Under the pieces are notes generated by a model. It saw only the letters and a program-made list of their open reading frames with translations, ran no database searches and was not told the DNA's origin. Position numbers and translations under genes: made by a program. Positions 9,712 through 18,075 of a stretch of 64,000 nucleotides of DNA are shown here, piece after piece. Each line of letters opens with the position of its first letter. The first letter of the stretch is position 1. The stretch is from Leptospira neocaledonica (GTDB taxonomy: Bacteria > Spirochaetota > Leptospiria > Leptospirales > Leptospiraceae): NCBI RefSeq assembly GCF_002812205.1, contig NZ_NPEA01000006.1, forward strand, positions 90,906 to 154,905, written 5' to 3'.

Positions 9712-9977
9712 GTTTTCTCACAGAGAGCACCGAGGTCACAGAGAGTTAGTTAAAAAGTATGTAGGAATTCCTACATGAACTAAAGGCCGCCCCCACCCTG
9801 CATTGGGATTGGGGGAGTGGCTTGTGGGAACCTCATTCCCCGTATCACAAAATCCATCCTTAGTCAACAAGATCCTTTCTTTCAAATCCGTGTTGGAGTT
9901 CCTACATTACCCTTCTCTGTGGGCTCCGTGTCTTTGTGTGAAAATATCTCTGTGGCTCTCGTCCACTCCGCGTCTCA
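9712..9977. repeat. Dispersed CACAGAG repeat, copy A, interrupted by a second element
   Basis: The left arm at about 9716-9745 (CACAGAGAGCACCGAGG and CACAGAGAG) and right arm at about 9913-9977 (CTCCGTGTCTTTGTGTG, AAAATATCTCTGTGGCTC, CTCCGCGTCTC) are imperfect inverted copies. The same right-arm sequence recurs near 30.9, 55.4 and 56.3 kb. The arms are about 170 nt apart here, against about 50 in the other copies, because a different element lies between them. The right arm ends in the stop codon of the DsbD-like gene. Short open frames in this stretch are not credible genes. Confidence 0.75.
9759..9908. repeat. Inner element bounded by GTAGGAATTCCTAC-type palindromes
   Basis: It begins with a perfect 18-bp palindrome (9759-9776, ATGTAGGAATTCCTACAT) and ends with the related TTGGAGTTCCTACATT at 9893-9908. 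Between them lies a GC-rich hairpin-prone stretch (CCCCCACCCTGCA and TTGGGATTGGGGGAG). A related GTAGGAGTCCCTAC is found inside ribD at 42513-42526. It appears to be a small second repeat nested inside copy A. Confidence 0.55.
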
Positions 9978-11381
9978 CTCTCCGGAGGCGTGGAACTTCT
10001 CACCTTTGATGGTGCGGATCATATCCGCCGTATTTAAATAATTCGTAGTTTTAAAAAGGACCTTCCCGTCGGAAGAGAAGATCACAAAGAAAGGAAGACC
10101 AATTTTTAATTCAGGAAATCTAGGGTCATTCTCATATATTAGAAAATCCTTATCATCGTCCCTGATTTTTAAAAGGATAGTTTTACCGAGCGCCTGGTTC
10201 AAATTTGTATCGGATAAGGTCAGGTCTTCGAAGGCTTTACAATTAGAACACCAATCTGCATAGAAGTCCGCAAATACCAACCGATCTTCATTACGAGCAG
10301 TCTCGAATGCAGTTTCGGAAATTCGATGCCATTCAAGATTTCCGTGCTCTTCTACCAGATCCTTTTTGATCCCGCCGGTTCCAACTCCCCAACCTACAAG
10401 TCGAATGAGAATTGCGCTAGAACAAATAAGTCCGGTAAGAAGTAGTGCCTTCTTCGTTCTTTCCGTACGCAGAAGAGACTTAGGTTGATACAAATACGCA
10501 GCAACCAAAACTCCAAGAGCAGTAGCTAAGATCCCAAGGCTGAGATCGAATGGTACAGACCATAATTGCATTGCCTTATTATAATAAGACCAGGCAAAGT
10601 AGAAGACCACAAATCCTAAAACGATCTGTATCCATCTAGTCCACTTACCTCCGCGAGGAAGAGAAAGCCCAAACACTCCTAAAAATAAAAACGGCAATCC
10701 AAGTCCGAGTCCGAACAATGCCATCTTAAATGCGGAAACCGCTAAAGAATACACACTGATACTTTGAACTCCTGCAGTTACTTGGATTAAAATGGCAACT
10801 ACGATCGGTCCAACACAAGGAGAGGACAGGAAACCTGCTCCCATCCCCAAAAGGAAAGTGCCCTTCCAACCTTGGCAACCTCTCCATTCCTTATTAGGAA
10901 AAATTGGTAAATACAAAAATCCTAATGAAGCAAGTCCCAATAAAAAGATAAGAGCAGCTAAGAATAGATTGGTTCCTGGATATCTGAGTACAGTGTTAAA
11001 TGCACCGCCTGAAATCCCAGCCACGAGCCCGAAGCAAAAATACATGAACGCCAATCCGGTATAATATACCAAAGGATGGAATACCTTGTTCGAAGCAGTC
11101 TCTCCCCTTGCCTGGATGATTCCTACAGTGATCGGATACAAAGGATAAACACAAGGAAGAAGGCTCGCACAAAGCCCTCCCAATACCAGAAAGATGGCAG
11201 AATTAAATCCGAATTCGGAACCGGAGAGCCCGGTTTCCAGCCACTGATTTAAGGAGGAAATCCAGGATTCGGAAACGACCTGGGATTGAGCGTGTAAAGA
11301 GCTAGTTAGAAAAAAGAAGAATATTAGAAGGCCGGCACGAGGCGCGAACGCTAAGGAAAGAAGGATCCGAATTTTCTTCAT
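9975..11381 (-). CDS. DsbD-like thiol:disulfide interchange protein with C-terminal thioredoxin domain
   Basis: It is predicted to carry electrons from cytosolic thioredoxin across the inner membrane to periplasmic thiols. The 468-residue protein has a signal-like N-terminus, a transmembrane core of about eight helices with conserved Cys-Pro features (LLPCVYPLYPI and FLSSPCVGPIVV, the CcdA/DsbD-type half-sites), and a C-terminal thioredoxin fold with the redox motif DWCSNCKAF followed by GLPFFVIF. The N-terminal DsbD-alpha domain of E. coli is absent. ATG at 11381 (MKKIRILL) is preferred to a TTG 21 nt upstream. The stop codon lies inside repeat copy A. Confidence 0.85.
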   Translation of the reverse strand: MKKIRILLSLAFAPRAGLLIFFFFLTSSLHAQSQVVSESWISSLNQWLETGLSGSEFGFNSAIFLVLGGLCASLLPCVYPLYPITVGIIQARGETASNKVFHPLVYYTGLAFMYFCFGLVAGISGGAFNTVLRYPGTNLFLAALIFLLGLASLGFLYLPIFPNKEWRGCQGWKGTFLLGMGAGFLSSPCVGPIVVAILIQVTAGVQSISVYSLAVSAFKMALFGLGLGLPFLFLGVFGLSLPRGGKWTRWIQIVLGFVVFYFAWSYYNKAMQLWSVPFDLSLGILATALGVLVAAYLYQPKSLLRTERTKKALLLTGLICSSAILIRLVGWGVGTGGIKKDLVEEHGNLEWHRISETAFETARNEDRLVFADFYADWCSNCKAFEDLTLSDTNLNQALGKTILLKIRDDDKDFLIYENDPRFPELKIGLPFFVIFSSDGKVLFKTTNYLNTADMIRTIKGEKFHASGE

Positions 11382-11560
11382 GGAATGGACGATTAGACCC
11401 AAATAGGATTTCTCTTTCTCCTAAGATTCATTATCGGACTCCATAACTTTGAAACCAAATTGCGATTTCTAAAAGTATGGTCAATCCTGAATTCCCAGGA
11501 GGACACCCTTAGATTTTTGGTCTGTACTTGTTTTGACGAGCGGAAAAGGGGAAAGGATAG

Positions 11561-11593
11561 AAAAACCCGATCCTTTCCTAAAAAAAGACCGGG
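11561..11593 (-). terminator. Terminator of the beta-barrel gene
   Basis: On the minus strand a 7-bp stem (CCCGGTC with GATCGGG, one G-U pair; 11587-11593 with 11566-11572) is followed by TTTTT at 11565-11561. It lies about 20 nt downstream of the outer-membrane protein's stop codon. Confidence 0.55.
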
Positions 11594-11611
11594 CATAAGG
11601 TTTAGGACATT

Positions 11612-13528
11612 TCAGATGGCGAACTGAAGTGTCAGTGAGAAATAGGTACTATTCTTATCGATATTATATTGTTTTTGGTTCTTGATCGCGTCTCCCGCGT
11701 AAAGAACCGTAGCTCCTGCCCAGATCGAGAAATAGTCATTGATCTTCTTGATATAGATCAGGTCATATTCCAGCAAAAGTCTGTGTCCAGGTTGCCAATT
11801 TTTCAGGAAAGGATTGTTCGCGTAGTTTTCGGTACTTCCAGAAACTGTCTTGTTTGCAAGGAAGTCTCCATTTGCATCGTATCCAGTGCTTCCAGTAACC
11901 GCGTTCCTGTTACCGTCATACCATGCATCTTGGACTTTATCCTTTCGAATATCGTAAATTGCGAAAATGAATCTTCCCCAAGTATCATCGTAATATTGGA
12001 TATGAACGGAAGAAGTTCTTACGTTTGCCCAAAAGGCAGCGTTTGCGATACCGTTTCCTGAGTCGAAATAAGGAAATCCACCGGATCTTGTAGCAAATAA
12101 AGGATCCCAGGTTGCGGACTTTCCATCAGTTCTATTCGGGTCACCGGATGCTCTTGCAAATTGGACTCCCAGACGGAAACCTTTATAGTTATACCCTGTT
12201 TGAGCTAAGAAGAAGGAAGCGTCATGCTGAACAGTTTCCTTGTAAGCGGCATGTTTGTTCGTTCCGGATCCGATCGTAGTATTCAGAGTATCCCAAGAAG
12301 CGTCTATTGTCTGCCCAGTGCTTCCTGTTTGAGCCGCGTATTCTAAACCCCAATCCCAGGATTTTCCTGCAGGAAGGCTTCTTCCAGACGCAGTTCTGTT
12401 GCTCAAACGAACTCCAGTTGTGAATAGATTGTCTCTACCGTTCGTTCTTTCATTCGGATCTACGAGTAAGCCGGTGGCAGTAGTAGTATTATACTTTTTG
12501 ATCACACCGATCTCGTATATATCAACCACTAACTCTTCGGAAGGTTTCCAAGTATTGTATAAGAAGGCGAGATATGTATCATTGAGGGCTTTTGCTCCAC
12601 CAACTTTTTGATTATTCGCAGTCACAAATCCGTTTGGACCATTACTCTCTTCTGCAAGAACAGTATAACCTGCATGAGTGGACCAAGTTTTGGTATCGAA
12701 TGCGACTCTAACCCCGTCGAAAGAGTTACCGATCTGGCTATCATTACGAGCACCAATGATCCTGGAATCTCCGTATGAGAAAACCTGACGTCCTAAATAC
12801 AATTTTGTATAAGGAAGAAAATCTTTCCAGATCACATACGCTTCTCGGACATCCGTATTATTTTTTACCGGGATTTGGCTTCCGGGTGCGTATGCGGTCC
12901 CTATAGAGTTCGTAAAAGATGTAGGTCCATATCCCGTTCCGCTTGGATCCTTGTATTGTCCATATAGACGAGTATCTTGGATGGTCAATTTTACGGCGAA
13001 GGATTCATTGATATCCAAAAGTGTCCAGAATTGGCTGTTTTGGGTAACGTAGTTTTTGGAATCACTTGTGGATCTATCAAAATCTTGGTTATTAAAGTTT
13101 TCAAATCTAGGACGGATCTGTAAACCGAAACGAAGGTTATCAGTAATCCAAAGATTGGAACTTTTTTTAACGGAATCTTGGTGTTCCGGAGTTAAAAGTA
13201 AAGTACCAAGTAATTCCCCATCTAACTTACCTTTCCAAGGGCTTTTATAAGGAGCAGCAGGAGTTTTATCTTTTTCCTTCGCATCCCCAGCAGGAGCAGA
13301 AGTGATTGCTGGAGTTTGGGTCGCCGGAGCAGAAGTTTTTTCTTCCGCGGCAGCCGGTTTCGCAGGTGTTGTATCTGCCTGAGTCAGCGTCTCTTGTTTT
13401 GGGGGCTCTACTCCTTGGGCCCAAACTGTCCCTAATCCTAAAAGCCCGAAGGACAAAAAGAGTCGGACTGGCAAGAGTGAATATTTTTTGTTCCGACTCG
13501 GTCGGTTCGTAACTGTATTTTTTAACAT
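11612..13528 (-). CDS. Outer-membrane beta-barrel protein, alginate-export/porin-like
   Basis: The 638-residue protein has a signal peptide ending near VWAQ (about residue 38), then a 70-residue Ala/Pro/Thr/Lys-rich linker, then a long region of alternating aromatic and polar residues typical of outer-membrane strands, closing with a YFSLTLQFAI C-terminal strand. Motifs such as LRFGLQIRPRFE and KLYLGRQVFSYGDSRIIGARND match the alginate-export (AlgE-like) porin family; the substrate cannot be inferred. A promoter-like TTTACA-18-TTTATA lies upstream and a terminator downstream, so it is probably a single-gene unit. It diverges from the unknown gene at 13766. Confidence 0.78.
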   Translation of the reverse strand: MLKNTVTNRPSRNKKYSLLPVRLFLSFGLLGLGTVWAQGVEPPKQETLTQADTTPAKPAAAEEKTSAPATQTPAITSAPAGDAKEKDKTPAAPYKSPWKGKLDGELLGTLLLTPEHQDSVKKSSNLWITDNLRFGLQIRPRFENFNNQDFDRSTSDSKNYVTQNSQFWTLLDINESFAVKLTIQDTRLYGQYKDPSGTGYGPTSFTNSIGTAYAPGSQIPVKNNTDVREAYVIWKDFLPYTKLYLGRQVFSYGDSRIIGARNDSQIGNSFDGVRVAFDTKTWSTHAGYTVLAEESNGPNGFVTANNQKVGGAKALNDTYLAFLYNTWKPSEELVVDIYEIGVIKKYNTTTATGLLVDPNERTNGRDNLFTTGVRLSNRTASGRSLPAGKSWDWGLEYAAQTGSTGQTIDASWDTLNTTIGSGTNKHAAYKETVQHDASFFLAQTGYNYKGFRLGVQFARASGDPNRTDGKSATWDPLFATRSGGFPYFDSGNGIANAAFWANVRTSSVHIQYYDDTWGRFIFAIYDIRKDKVQDAWYDGNRNAVTGSTGYDANGDFLANKTVSGSTENYANNPFLKNWQPGHRLLLEYDLIYIKKINDYFSIWAGATVLYAGDAIKNQKQYNIDKNSTYFSLTLQFAI

Positions 13529-13570
13529 ATGGGGAGTCCCTTATTTTGGATTAAAATCCAATATAGCGGA

Positions 13571-13600
13571 TATAAATCAGAGTTTAACAGATTTTGTAAA
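13571..13600 (-). promoter_or_regulatory. Candidate sigma-70-type promoter for the outer-membrane protein gene
   Basis: On the minus strand TTTACA (13600-13595) and TTTATA (13576-13571) are separated by 18 nt in an AT-rich region. Transcription would start near 13564, giving a leader of roughly 36 nt with AAGGGA about 8 nt before the ATG at 13528. Confidence 0.4.
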
Positions 13601-13765
13601 CAATTTATTTGATATTTTTCCAGTTTTTTTGACCTTTAGTCGCTTTTTTGTCCAATAATTGTTTATTAATTCTGACAAATCGGCATCTTCTCTGTTAAAG
13701 TAGAATTTTCCGAAACTTCTTTTACAATCCAGGATTGCACCAAAAGACCGATATAATAAGATAGA

Positions 13766-14524
13766 ATGCAGAGAAGAACAAGACACATAACGCGAGTCTG
13801 GCTACTAATTTTTCTGCTATTCTCCCCTATATTACAAGAATTGAATCCGATCCCTGTATCCATCAGCACGGAACCGGATCTGGACTATAATTACGAATAC
13901 GAGAAAAATGGTGTATATACTAAGTTCTCGGACTGGGTTCCTTACAAACTCCATAAATGGGAGCCAAAGTTTTTAGAAGATTATTACGAGATGTATGGAC
14001 TCAAACTTCATTATAAAGAGAATGAGCTAAGAAGAAATATATTCTTTCTAAAAGCCGGTTTACAAAAACGATTTCGCCATCCTAGGAACGCACTTTGTAG
14101 GGTAACGAACGAAGAAGAATACCATAAATATAGACTCCTTATCTTCATGCATATGAATCTGCAGATCATGAGATCCTATATGAGGATCGCTTCTCAATTT
14201 GATAAGAGACATTTATATTTTTATAATTTAGATTTTGCCCACGAGCTAAAACAATCTTTCGAGGTCGCTGATTCATTCTATAAAGAAGCAATTCCTTATT
14301 GGGAAGCTTCCAGAAAATATGCAGACCAAGCTTCGGAAATTGATTACGATCTAGATTTAGGAACTATTGAAACAGAAAGATACGAGATCATCACAGGTAA
14401 GTTGGACTTTGGGCAGATCATTTCTGATCATAGAGAAAGGCTGACTAAAAAAAGGGAAACCGTTGGCGCTTATTTGGCAAAATATCCAGAAGCGGATAAG
14501 TCAAACTTAGATCAAATCCCATAA
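13766..14524 (+). CDS. Exported protein of unknown function
   Basis: The 252-residue protein begins with a signal peptide (basic start, hydrophobic VWLLIFLLFSP) and continues as a highly charged, Tyr-rich, mostly helical sequence that could form TPR-like helical pairs; no catalytic motif is visible. It is probably periplasmic or membrane-associated. A TATAAT at 13752-13757 lies only 8 nt before the ATG, so the transcript may have almost no leader; a 13-bp odd palindrome (CAATCC A GGATTG, 13725-13737) sits just upstream. A strong bidirectional terminator follows directly. I do not recognise the family. Confidence 0.75.
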   Translation: MQRRTRHITRVWLLIFLLFSPILQELNPIPVSISTEPDLDYNYEYEKNGVYTKFSDWVPYKLHKWEPKFLEDYYEMYGLKLHYKENELRRNIFFLKAGLQKRFRHPRNALCRVTNEEEYHKYRLLIFMHMNLQIMRSYMRIASQFDKRHLYFYNLDFAHELKQSFEVADSFYKEAIPYWEASRKYADQASEIDYDLDLGTIETERYEIITGKLDFGQIISDHRERLTKKRETVGAYLAKYPEADKSNLDQIP

Positions 14525-14554
14525 AAAAACCCCGAGGATAACTCGGGGTTTTTT
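14523..14554. terminator. Bidirectional rho-independent terminator
   Basis: AAAAAACCCCGAG, a GATAA loop, and CTCGGGGTTTTTT form a 7-bp GC stem flanked by A and T runs (14524-14554). It sits between the convergent unknown gene and glnA and should end transcription from both sides. Confidence 0.88.
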
Positions 14555-14576
14555 AATCCATACTGAATTCTTACAA

Positions 14577-15998
14577 TTAGCAAGAATAAGTAGTAAGGAA
14601 TTCGAACGGGTGAGGACGTCCTTCCCAAGGCCAAATTTCGGTTTCGAATTTGTATGCTTTGTAGGTTTGGATGAACTCTTCGGTAAATACATTTCCTTTT
14701 TTGAAAATTTCTTTACCTGCCAACATATGCTCCACTGCTTCTCTAAGAGTGTGAGGCATTTGTTGGATTCCCTTCTCACGGATTTCATCCAGAGAAAGTT
14801 CGAACAAGTCTTCTTCCCGAGGTGGTCCCGGATCGATCTTGTTCTGGATCCCGTCAAGTCCTGCCATAAGCAATGCAGCAAATGCAAGATAAGGGTTCGC
14901 AGAAGAATCTGGGAAGCGGAACTCAACACGTTTCGCTTTTTCTCCGCTTACGAACGGAATTCTCGCGCAAGCGGAACGGTTCTGAGCAGAGTAAGCTAAG
15001 ATCGCAGGAGCTTCGAATCCTGGAAGAAGTCTCTTATAAGAGTTAGTAGAAGCGTTAGTGAAAGCAGCTACGGTTTTTCCGTGCTTCAATACACCACCAG
15101 TATAGTTAAGAGCAAGCTCGCTCAAACCTTGGTATCCGTTTCCTGCAAATAGGTTTTTACCGTCTTTCCAAATAGATTGGTGGCAGTGCATACCATTACC
15201 GTTGTCTCCATAAAGAGGTTTAGGCATGAAGGTTGCGGTCTTTCCCCATTTATGAGCTACGTTCTTAACAACATATTTCAGTTTTTGAACGTTATCAGCT
15301 GCTTCAATAAGAGTTCCGAATTTAACTCCGATCTCTCCTTGAGCCTGAGCAACCTCGTGGTGGACCACGAAAGTTTCCATTCCGATCTTATGAAGAGTTT
15401 TAACGATATCTGCACGAAGATCCACTTGTGAATCCACAGGAGCTACTGGGAAGTAACCACCTTTGGTTCCAGGACGGTGTCCTGTGTTGATGGAACCAGG
15501 CATATCAGTGTGTGAATTCCAAATACCTTCGGAAGATTCTAATTCGTAGTATTGGATATTGATCGCGTCTCTTACTTTCAAACCGTCGAAAAGGAAAAAT
15601 TCGTTTTCTGGTCCGAAGTAAACAGTGTCACCGATTCCGGTATCTTTCAGATATTTCACCGCGTTTTTAGCGATGGAGCGAGGGCATTTCTCGTAAGCTT
15701 GGTTCTTATAGATATCCCAAACATCGCAGAATACTACGAGAGTAGGATCTGCAGTGAACGGATCCAAAAAGATGGAAGTCGGGTCAGGGATCAACTGCAT
15801 GTCCGATTTGTGGATCGGCTGCCAAGCAGGGATGGAAGAACCGTCGAAAGGAAGTCCTTTAAGAGTAGTTTCGTCTACGGAATCTACGTGGTAAGAAACG
15901 TGGTGCCAAGCTCCTTTAATGTCCGTAAATCGGAAATCGTAGAAAAGAACCTTGTTCGCTTTTGCGAAAGCGATCACTTCTGCGGCATTTTTCGCCAT
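14577..15998 (-). CDS. glnA: Type I glutamine synthetase
   Basis: GlnA makes glutamine from glutamate, ammonia and ATP. The 473-residue protein carries the N-terminal beta-grasp signature LPFDGSSI, the metal/glutamate site [11 protein letters not shown], the ATP-site motif [25 protein letters not shown] and the [16 protein letters not shown] segment. Where enterobacterial GlnA has NLYDLP with the adenylylated Tyr397, this protein has DLFELS, i.e. Phe399 (codon 14802-14804). AGGAG lies about 10 nt before the ATG. A near-consensus sigma-54 promoter is found about 75-90 nt upstream, pointing to nitrogen control by transcription. Confidence 0.97.
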   Translation of the reverse strand: MAKNAAEVIAFAKANKVLFYDFRFTDIKGAWHHVSYHVDSVDETTLKGLPFDGSSIPAWQPIHKSDMQLIPDPTSIFLDPFTADPTLVVFCDVWDIYKNQAYEKCPRSIAKNAVKYLKDTGIGDTVYFGPENEFFLFDGLKVRDAINIQYYELESSEGIWNSHTDMPGSINTGHRPGTKGGYFPVAPVDSQVDLRADIVKTLHKIGMETFVVHHEVAQAQGEIGVKFGTLIEAADNVQKLKYVVKNVAHKWGKTATFMPKPLYGDNGNGMHCHQSIWKDGKNLFAGNGYQGLSELALNYTGGVLKHGKTVAAFTNASTNSYKRLLPGFEAPAILAYSAQNRSACARIPFVSGEKAKRVEFRFPDSSANPYLAFAALLMAGLDGIQNKIDPGPPREEDLFELSLDEIREKGIQQMPHTLREAVEHMLAGKEIFKKGNVFTEEFIQTYKAYKFETEIWPWEGRPHPFEFLTTYSC

Positions 15999-16071
15999 TG
16001 ATACTTATCTCCTATATGTTTGTACTAGGGGTCTCTAATTCGCACGCAAAGAGCGTGTCCTGCTTATGTTT

Positions 16072-16090
16072 ATGCAAAAGATGTGCCAAA
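16072..16090 (-). promoter_or_regulatory. Sigma-54 (RpoN) promoter of glnA
   Basis: Read on the minus strand, TTTGGCACATCTTTTGCAT (16090-16072) fits the sigma-54 consensus TGGCACR-N4-TTGCW exactly, with GG at 16087-16086 and GC at 16075-16074 separated by 10 nt. Transcription would start near 16062, leaving a leader of about 64 nt before the glnA ATG at 15998. The rest of the 319-nt gap from 15999 to 16317 holds no gene that I can support. Confidence 0.8.
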
Positions 16091-16162
16091 TCCTAATACC
16101 CATCCTGCAAGTATCTTCCCTCCCCATAAAAAAAGGAGGAGCCCCTTGAAAAGCAGTCCATG

Positions 16163-16189
16163 CTCAGGCTAAAAATCCTTGAACCTGAG
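16163..16189. promoter_or_regulatory. Candidate activator site upstream of the glnA sigma-54 promoter
   Basis: CTCAGG (16163-16168) and CCTGAG (16184-16189) form a dyad with half-sites about two helical turns apart, roughly 110 bp upstream of the predicted glnA start, where enhancer-binding proteins usually sit. The half-site identity is short, so this is only suggestive. Confidence 0.3.
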
Positions 16190-16317
16190 GCAATCAGTAA
16201 AAAACTCCGATTGAATGGATTCGATAGAATTTTCAGAACCAAGGTTTTGGATCTATCTGTCCTGTGCCTTGCGCTAGTTTGGTACACTACGCTCAAAATA
16301 TAATCATGGGAGAAACC

Positions 16318-17565
16318 ATGCAGATCCTTGCCAAATGGCCTAGTCCATCCGAACTTTCTTTTTCAGGCCAGGGAGATTCCGAAGTAGGAATTCCAAACAC
16401 TAAAGAATATTTTCAATCCGTATTGGCATGGGCAAAGGAGAATGGAGCAGAAGAATACTTTTTAGTTCCCTTAGAAAAATGGGTCCCTTCTTCGGAGTTA
16501 CTCTCCACCCTTCCCTCTTATCCTGTCCCAACCCAAGTGGAAATTTCGGATTCAGTTACCTTCTCCTATTTAATCCCTCCAGTATTATTCGGAAAAAAAC
16601 TTTGCTTCTGGATCTCCGATGAAAAGAGCCTAACGGACTCTTACTTTCATGTTTTAGGAAAAATAGAAAGGTCGGAAGAACAACTCAGTAAAATTTTTGA
16701 AAAGGAGATCCACGCAACCCCAGAGATCATATGGAAAGAAGAAGAGAACCATTCCGATTCTTTATTATTAGAAAGAAAATTATGGGGAAAAAGAGAGAAT
16801 GGAAAAAGATATTCTTCTTCCTTCTCCTTGGCCAAAGCATTTTTTGTAGGATCTTTGACAGATATCCGAGAAATCCATGAATACGAATTAAGCTCCCAAT
16901 ATTCTTCCGAATTAGAAAATGTAATCCTCAAGTTCTTATTTAAAAGAGCGGATTCCAAATATTTCTCCCTTTTATCCGCATTGGGAAAAGGTGAAACAGA
17001 GAATGGATTTGTTTTTAAGCCCAAAATCTATTTTTCATTTGGTCTACAACTTTTGATACTCGCATGTGTTATTGCGGAAGCTTACGAAGAATTAGTATCT
17101 AGATGGATAGAAGAAAGACCTCCACTCAATGATGTATTAAACAAATTGGAAGAATGGACTAATAAAGAATCCCATCCCAAAACAGAGGTCGGAATGGATG
17201 CGATCTTTGAAGAAAAGGTAATCCATTTATTGGATAAATATGCAGACAGATCGGACAGATTCCTTCTCAAAAGACTAGAAGAAGAATATTCGCAGTCTTA
17301 TAAACGAGTATCCGAACAATTCCAACTTAGGAAAAAGGAACTAGAAGAAAAACTAATCCCGGATCTATTATCCCAAGTGGAATCTCATTCCAAACTTTCC
17401 TTTCCGGAAGAATTAAAATCGGAATGGGAAATTTTAGGAAAAACATTACAAACTCGGCTAGAAAATTTTCTCTTAGAAAGAAAAAATTTACAAAATCCTG
17501 AAGAAAAAGGGAACGGAAAATCGCCCGAAAGCTGGAACATTCTAATCGGGCAAAGGTCTGATTAA
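16318..17565 (+). CDS. Protein of unknown function with coiled-coil C-terminus
   Basis: ATG at 16318 is chosen because GGGAG lies 6 nt upstream; a longer frame has no such site. The 415-residue protein is Glu/Lys/Ser-rich with no signal peptide; one hydrophobic stretch of about 20 residues near residue 250 (FGLQLLILACVIAEAYEELV) is probably a buried helix. The last 90 residues are strongly helical with heptad-like Glu, Lys and Leu. No known motif is visible. A TATAAT at 16299-16304 lies 13 nt before the start. Not recognised. Confidence 0.7.
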   Translation: MQILAKWPSPSELSFSGQGDSEVGIPNTKEYFQSVLAWAKENGAEEYFLVPLEKWVPSSELLSTLPSYPVPTQVEISDSVTFSYLIPPVLFGKKLCFWISDEKSLTDSYFHVLGKIERSEEQLSKIFEKEIHATPEIIWKEEENHSDSLLLERKLWGKRENGKRYSSSFSLAKAFFVGSLTDIREIHEYELSSQYSSELENVILKFLFKRADSKYFSLLSALGKGETENGFVFKPKIYFSFGLQLLILACVIAEAYEELVSRWIEERPPLNDVLNKLEEWTNKESHPKTEVGMDAIFEEKVIHLLDKYADRSDRFLLKRLEEEYSQSYKRVSEQFQLRKKELEEKLIPDLLSQVESHSKLSFPEELKSEWEILGKTLQTRLENFLLERKNLQNPEEKGNGKSPESWNILIGQRSD

Positions 17566-17654
17566 AGAATATTAGGCCACAATCCTAGGAAAGGTTTCGA
17601 ATCACCCGGAGAGAAATCTTTGACAAGGCCGGTATTTCAAAAAAAATGACCGGT

Positions 17655-17675
17655 AAATACCTTTCGAAGGTATTT
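17655..17675. promoter_or_regulatory. Perfect short hairpin just upstream of tRNA-Met
   Basis: AAATACCTT-TCG-AAGGTATTT (9-bp stem, 3-nt loop) lies 12 nt upstream of the tRNA. It may be a processing signal in the tRNA precursor or an operator. A TTGACA at 17620-17625 lies upstream, but no -10 box at proper spacing is evident. Confidence 0.4.
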
Positions 17676-17686
17676 CCTAGGAATAA

Positions 17687-17761
<75 letters not shown>

Positions 17762-17784
17762 GGTCCTTTGGAGAAAACACACCC

Positions 17785-18072
17785 ATGAAAAAAACAATCC
17801 TCGCAACCTTAATCTTACTAGCTACGGTTTTCACCGGACTCTCCTCCGTTTCCGCTCAAAGCCAAGCATGCAATCAGATCTGTGATTTTTATACGAACTG
17901 TGTAGAAGGCCAAAAAAAGCTGAGTGCTGCTGATAAACAAAAAGTAGGAGCAGGTTGTTTAAATACCTGCCGTAAAAATTACTCTGCAGTTACTTCTTGT
18001 TACGAAACTCATTCAGGTCAATGTACAGCTTTTAATAGCTGCTTGATGGACAGTTATAAAGGGAAAAAATAA
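17785..18072 (+). CDS. Small cysteine-rich secreted protein
   Basis: The 95-residue protein has a clear signal peptide (MKKTILATLILLATVFTG, cleavage near VSAQ) and a mature part of about 70 residues with eight Cys in spaced pairs (CNQIC, NC, GCLNTC, SC, QC, SC), suggesting a compact disulfide-bonded helical protein in the periplasm or outside. It starts 23 nt after the tRNA and converges on thiH. No known domain is recognised. Confidence 0.78.
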   Translation: MKKTILATLILLATVFTGLSSVSAQSQACNQICDFYTNCVEGQKKLSAADKQKVGAGCLNTCRKNYSAVTSCYETHSGQCTAFNSCLMDSYKGKK

Positions 18073-18075
18073 TCC

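Noticed and set aside
9803..10041. Two overlapping plus-strand open frames of about 70 codons
   Set aside because: They lie in the repeat region and the 3' end of the DsbD-like gene; composition follows the repeat, with no ribosome-binding site.
11393..11596. 67-codon minus-strand frame between the DsbD-like and barrel genes
   Set aside because: It overlaps the terminator of the upstream gene and lacks coding character.
13577..13869. Two minus-strand frames in the gap upstream of the barrel gene
   Set aside because: AT-rich promoter region and antisense to the start of the exported unknown protein; no credible start or motif.
16093..16296. 67-codon minus-strand open frame upstream of glnA
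   Set aside because: It covers the sigma-54 promoter upstream region, has no ribosome-binding site and no protein-like pattern.
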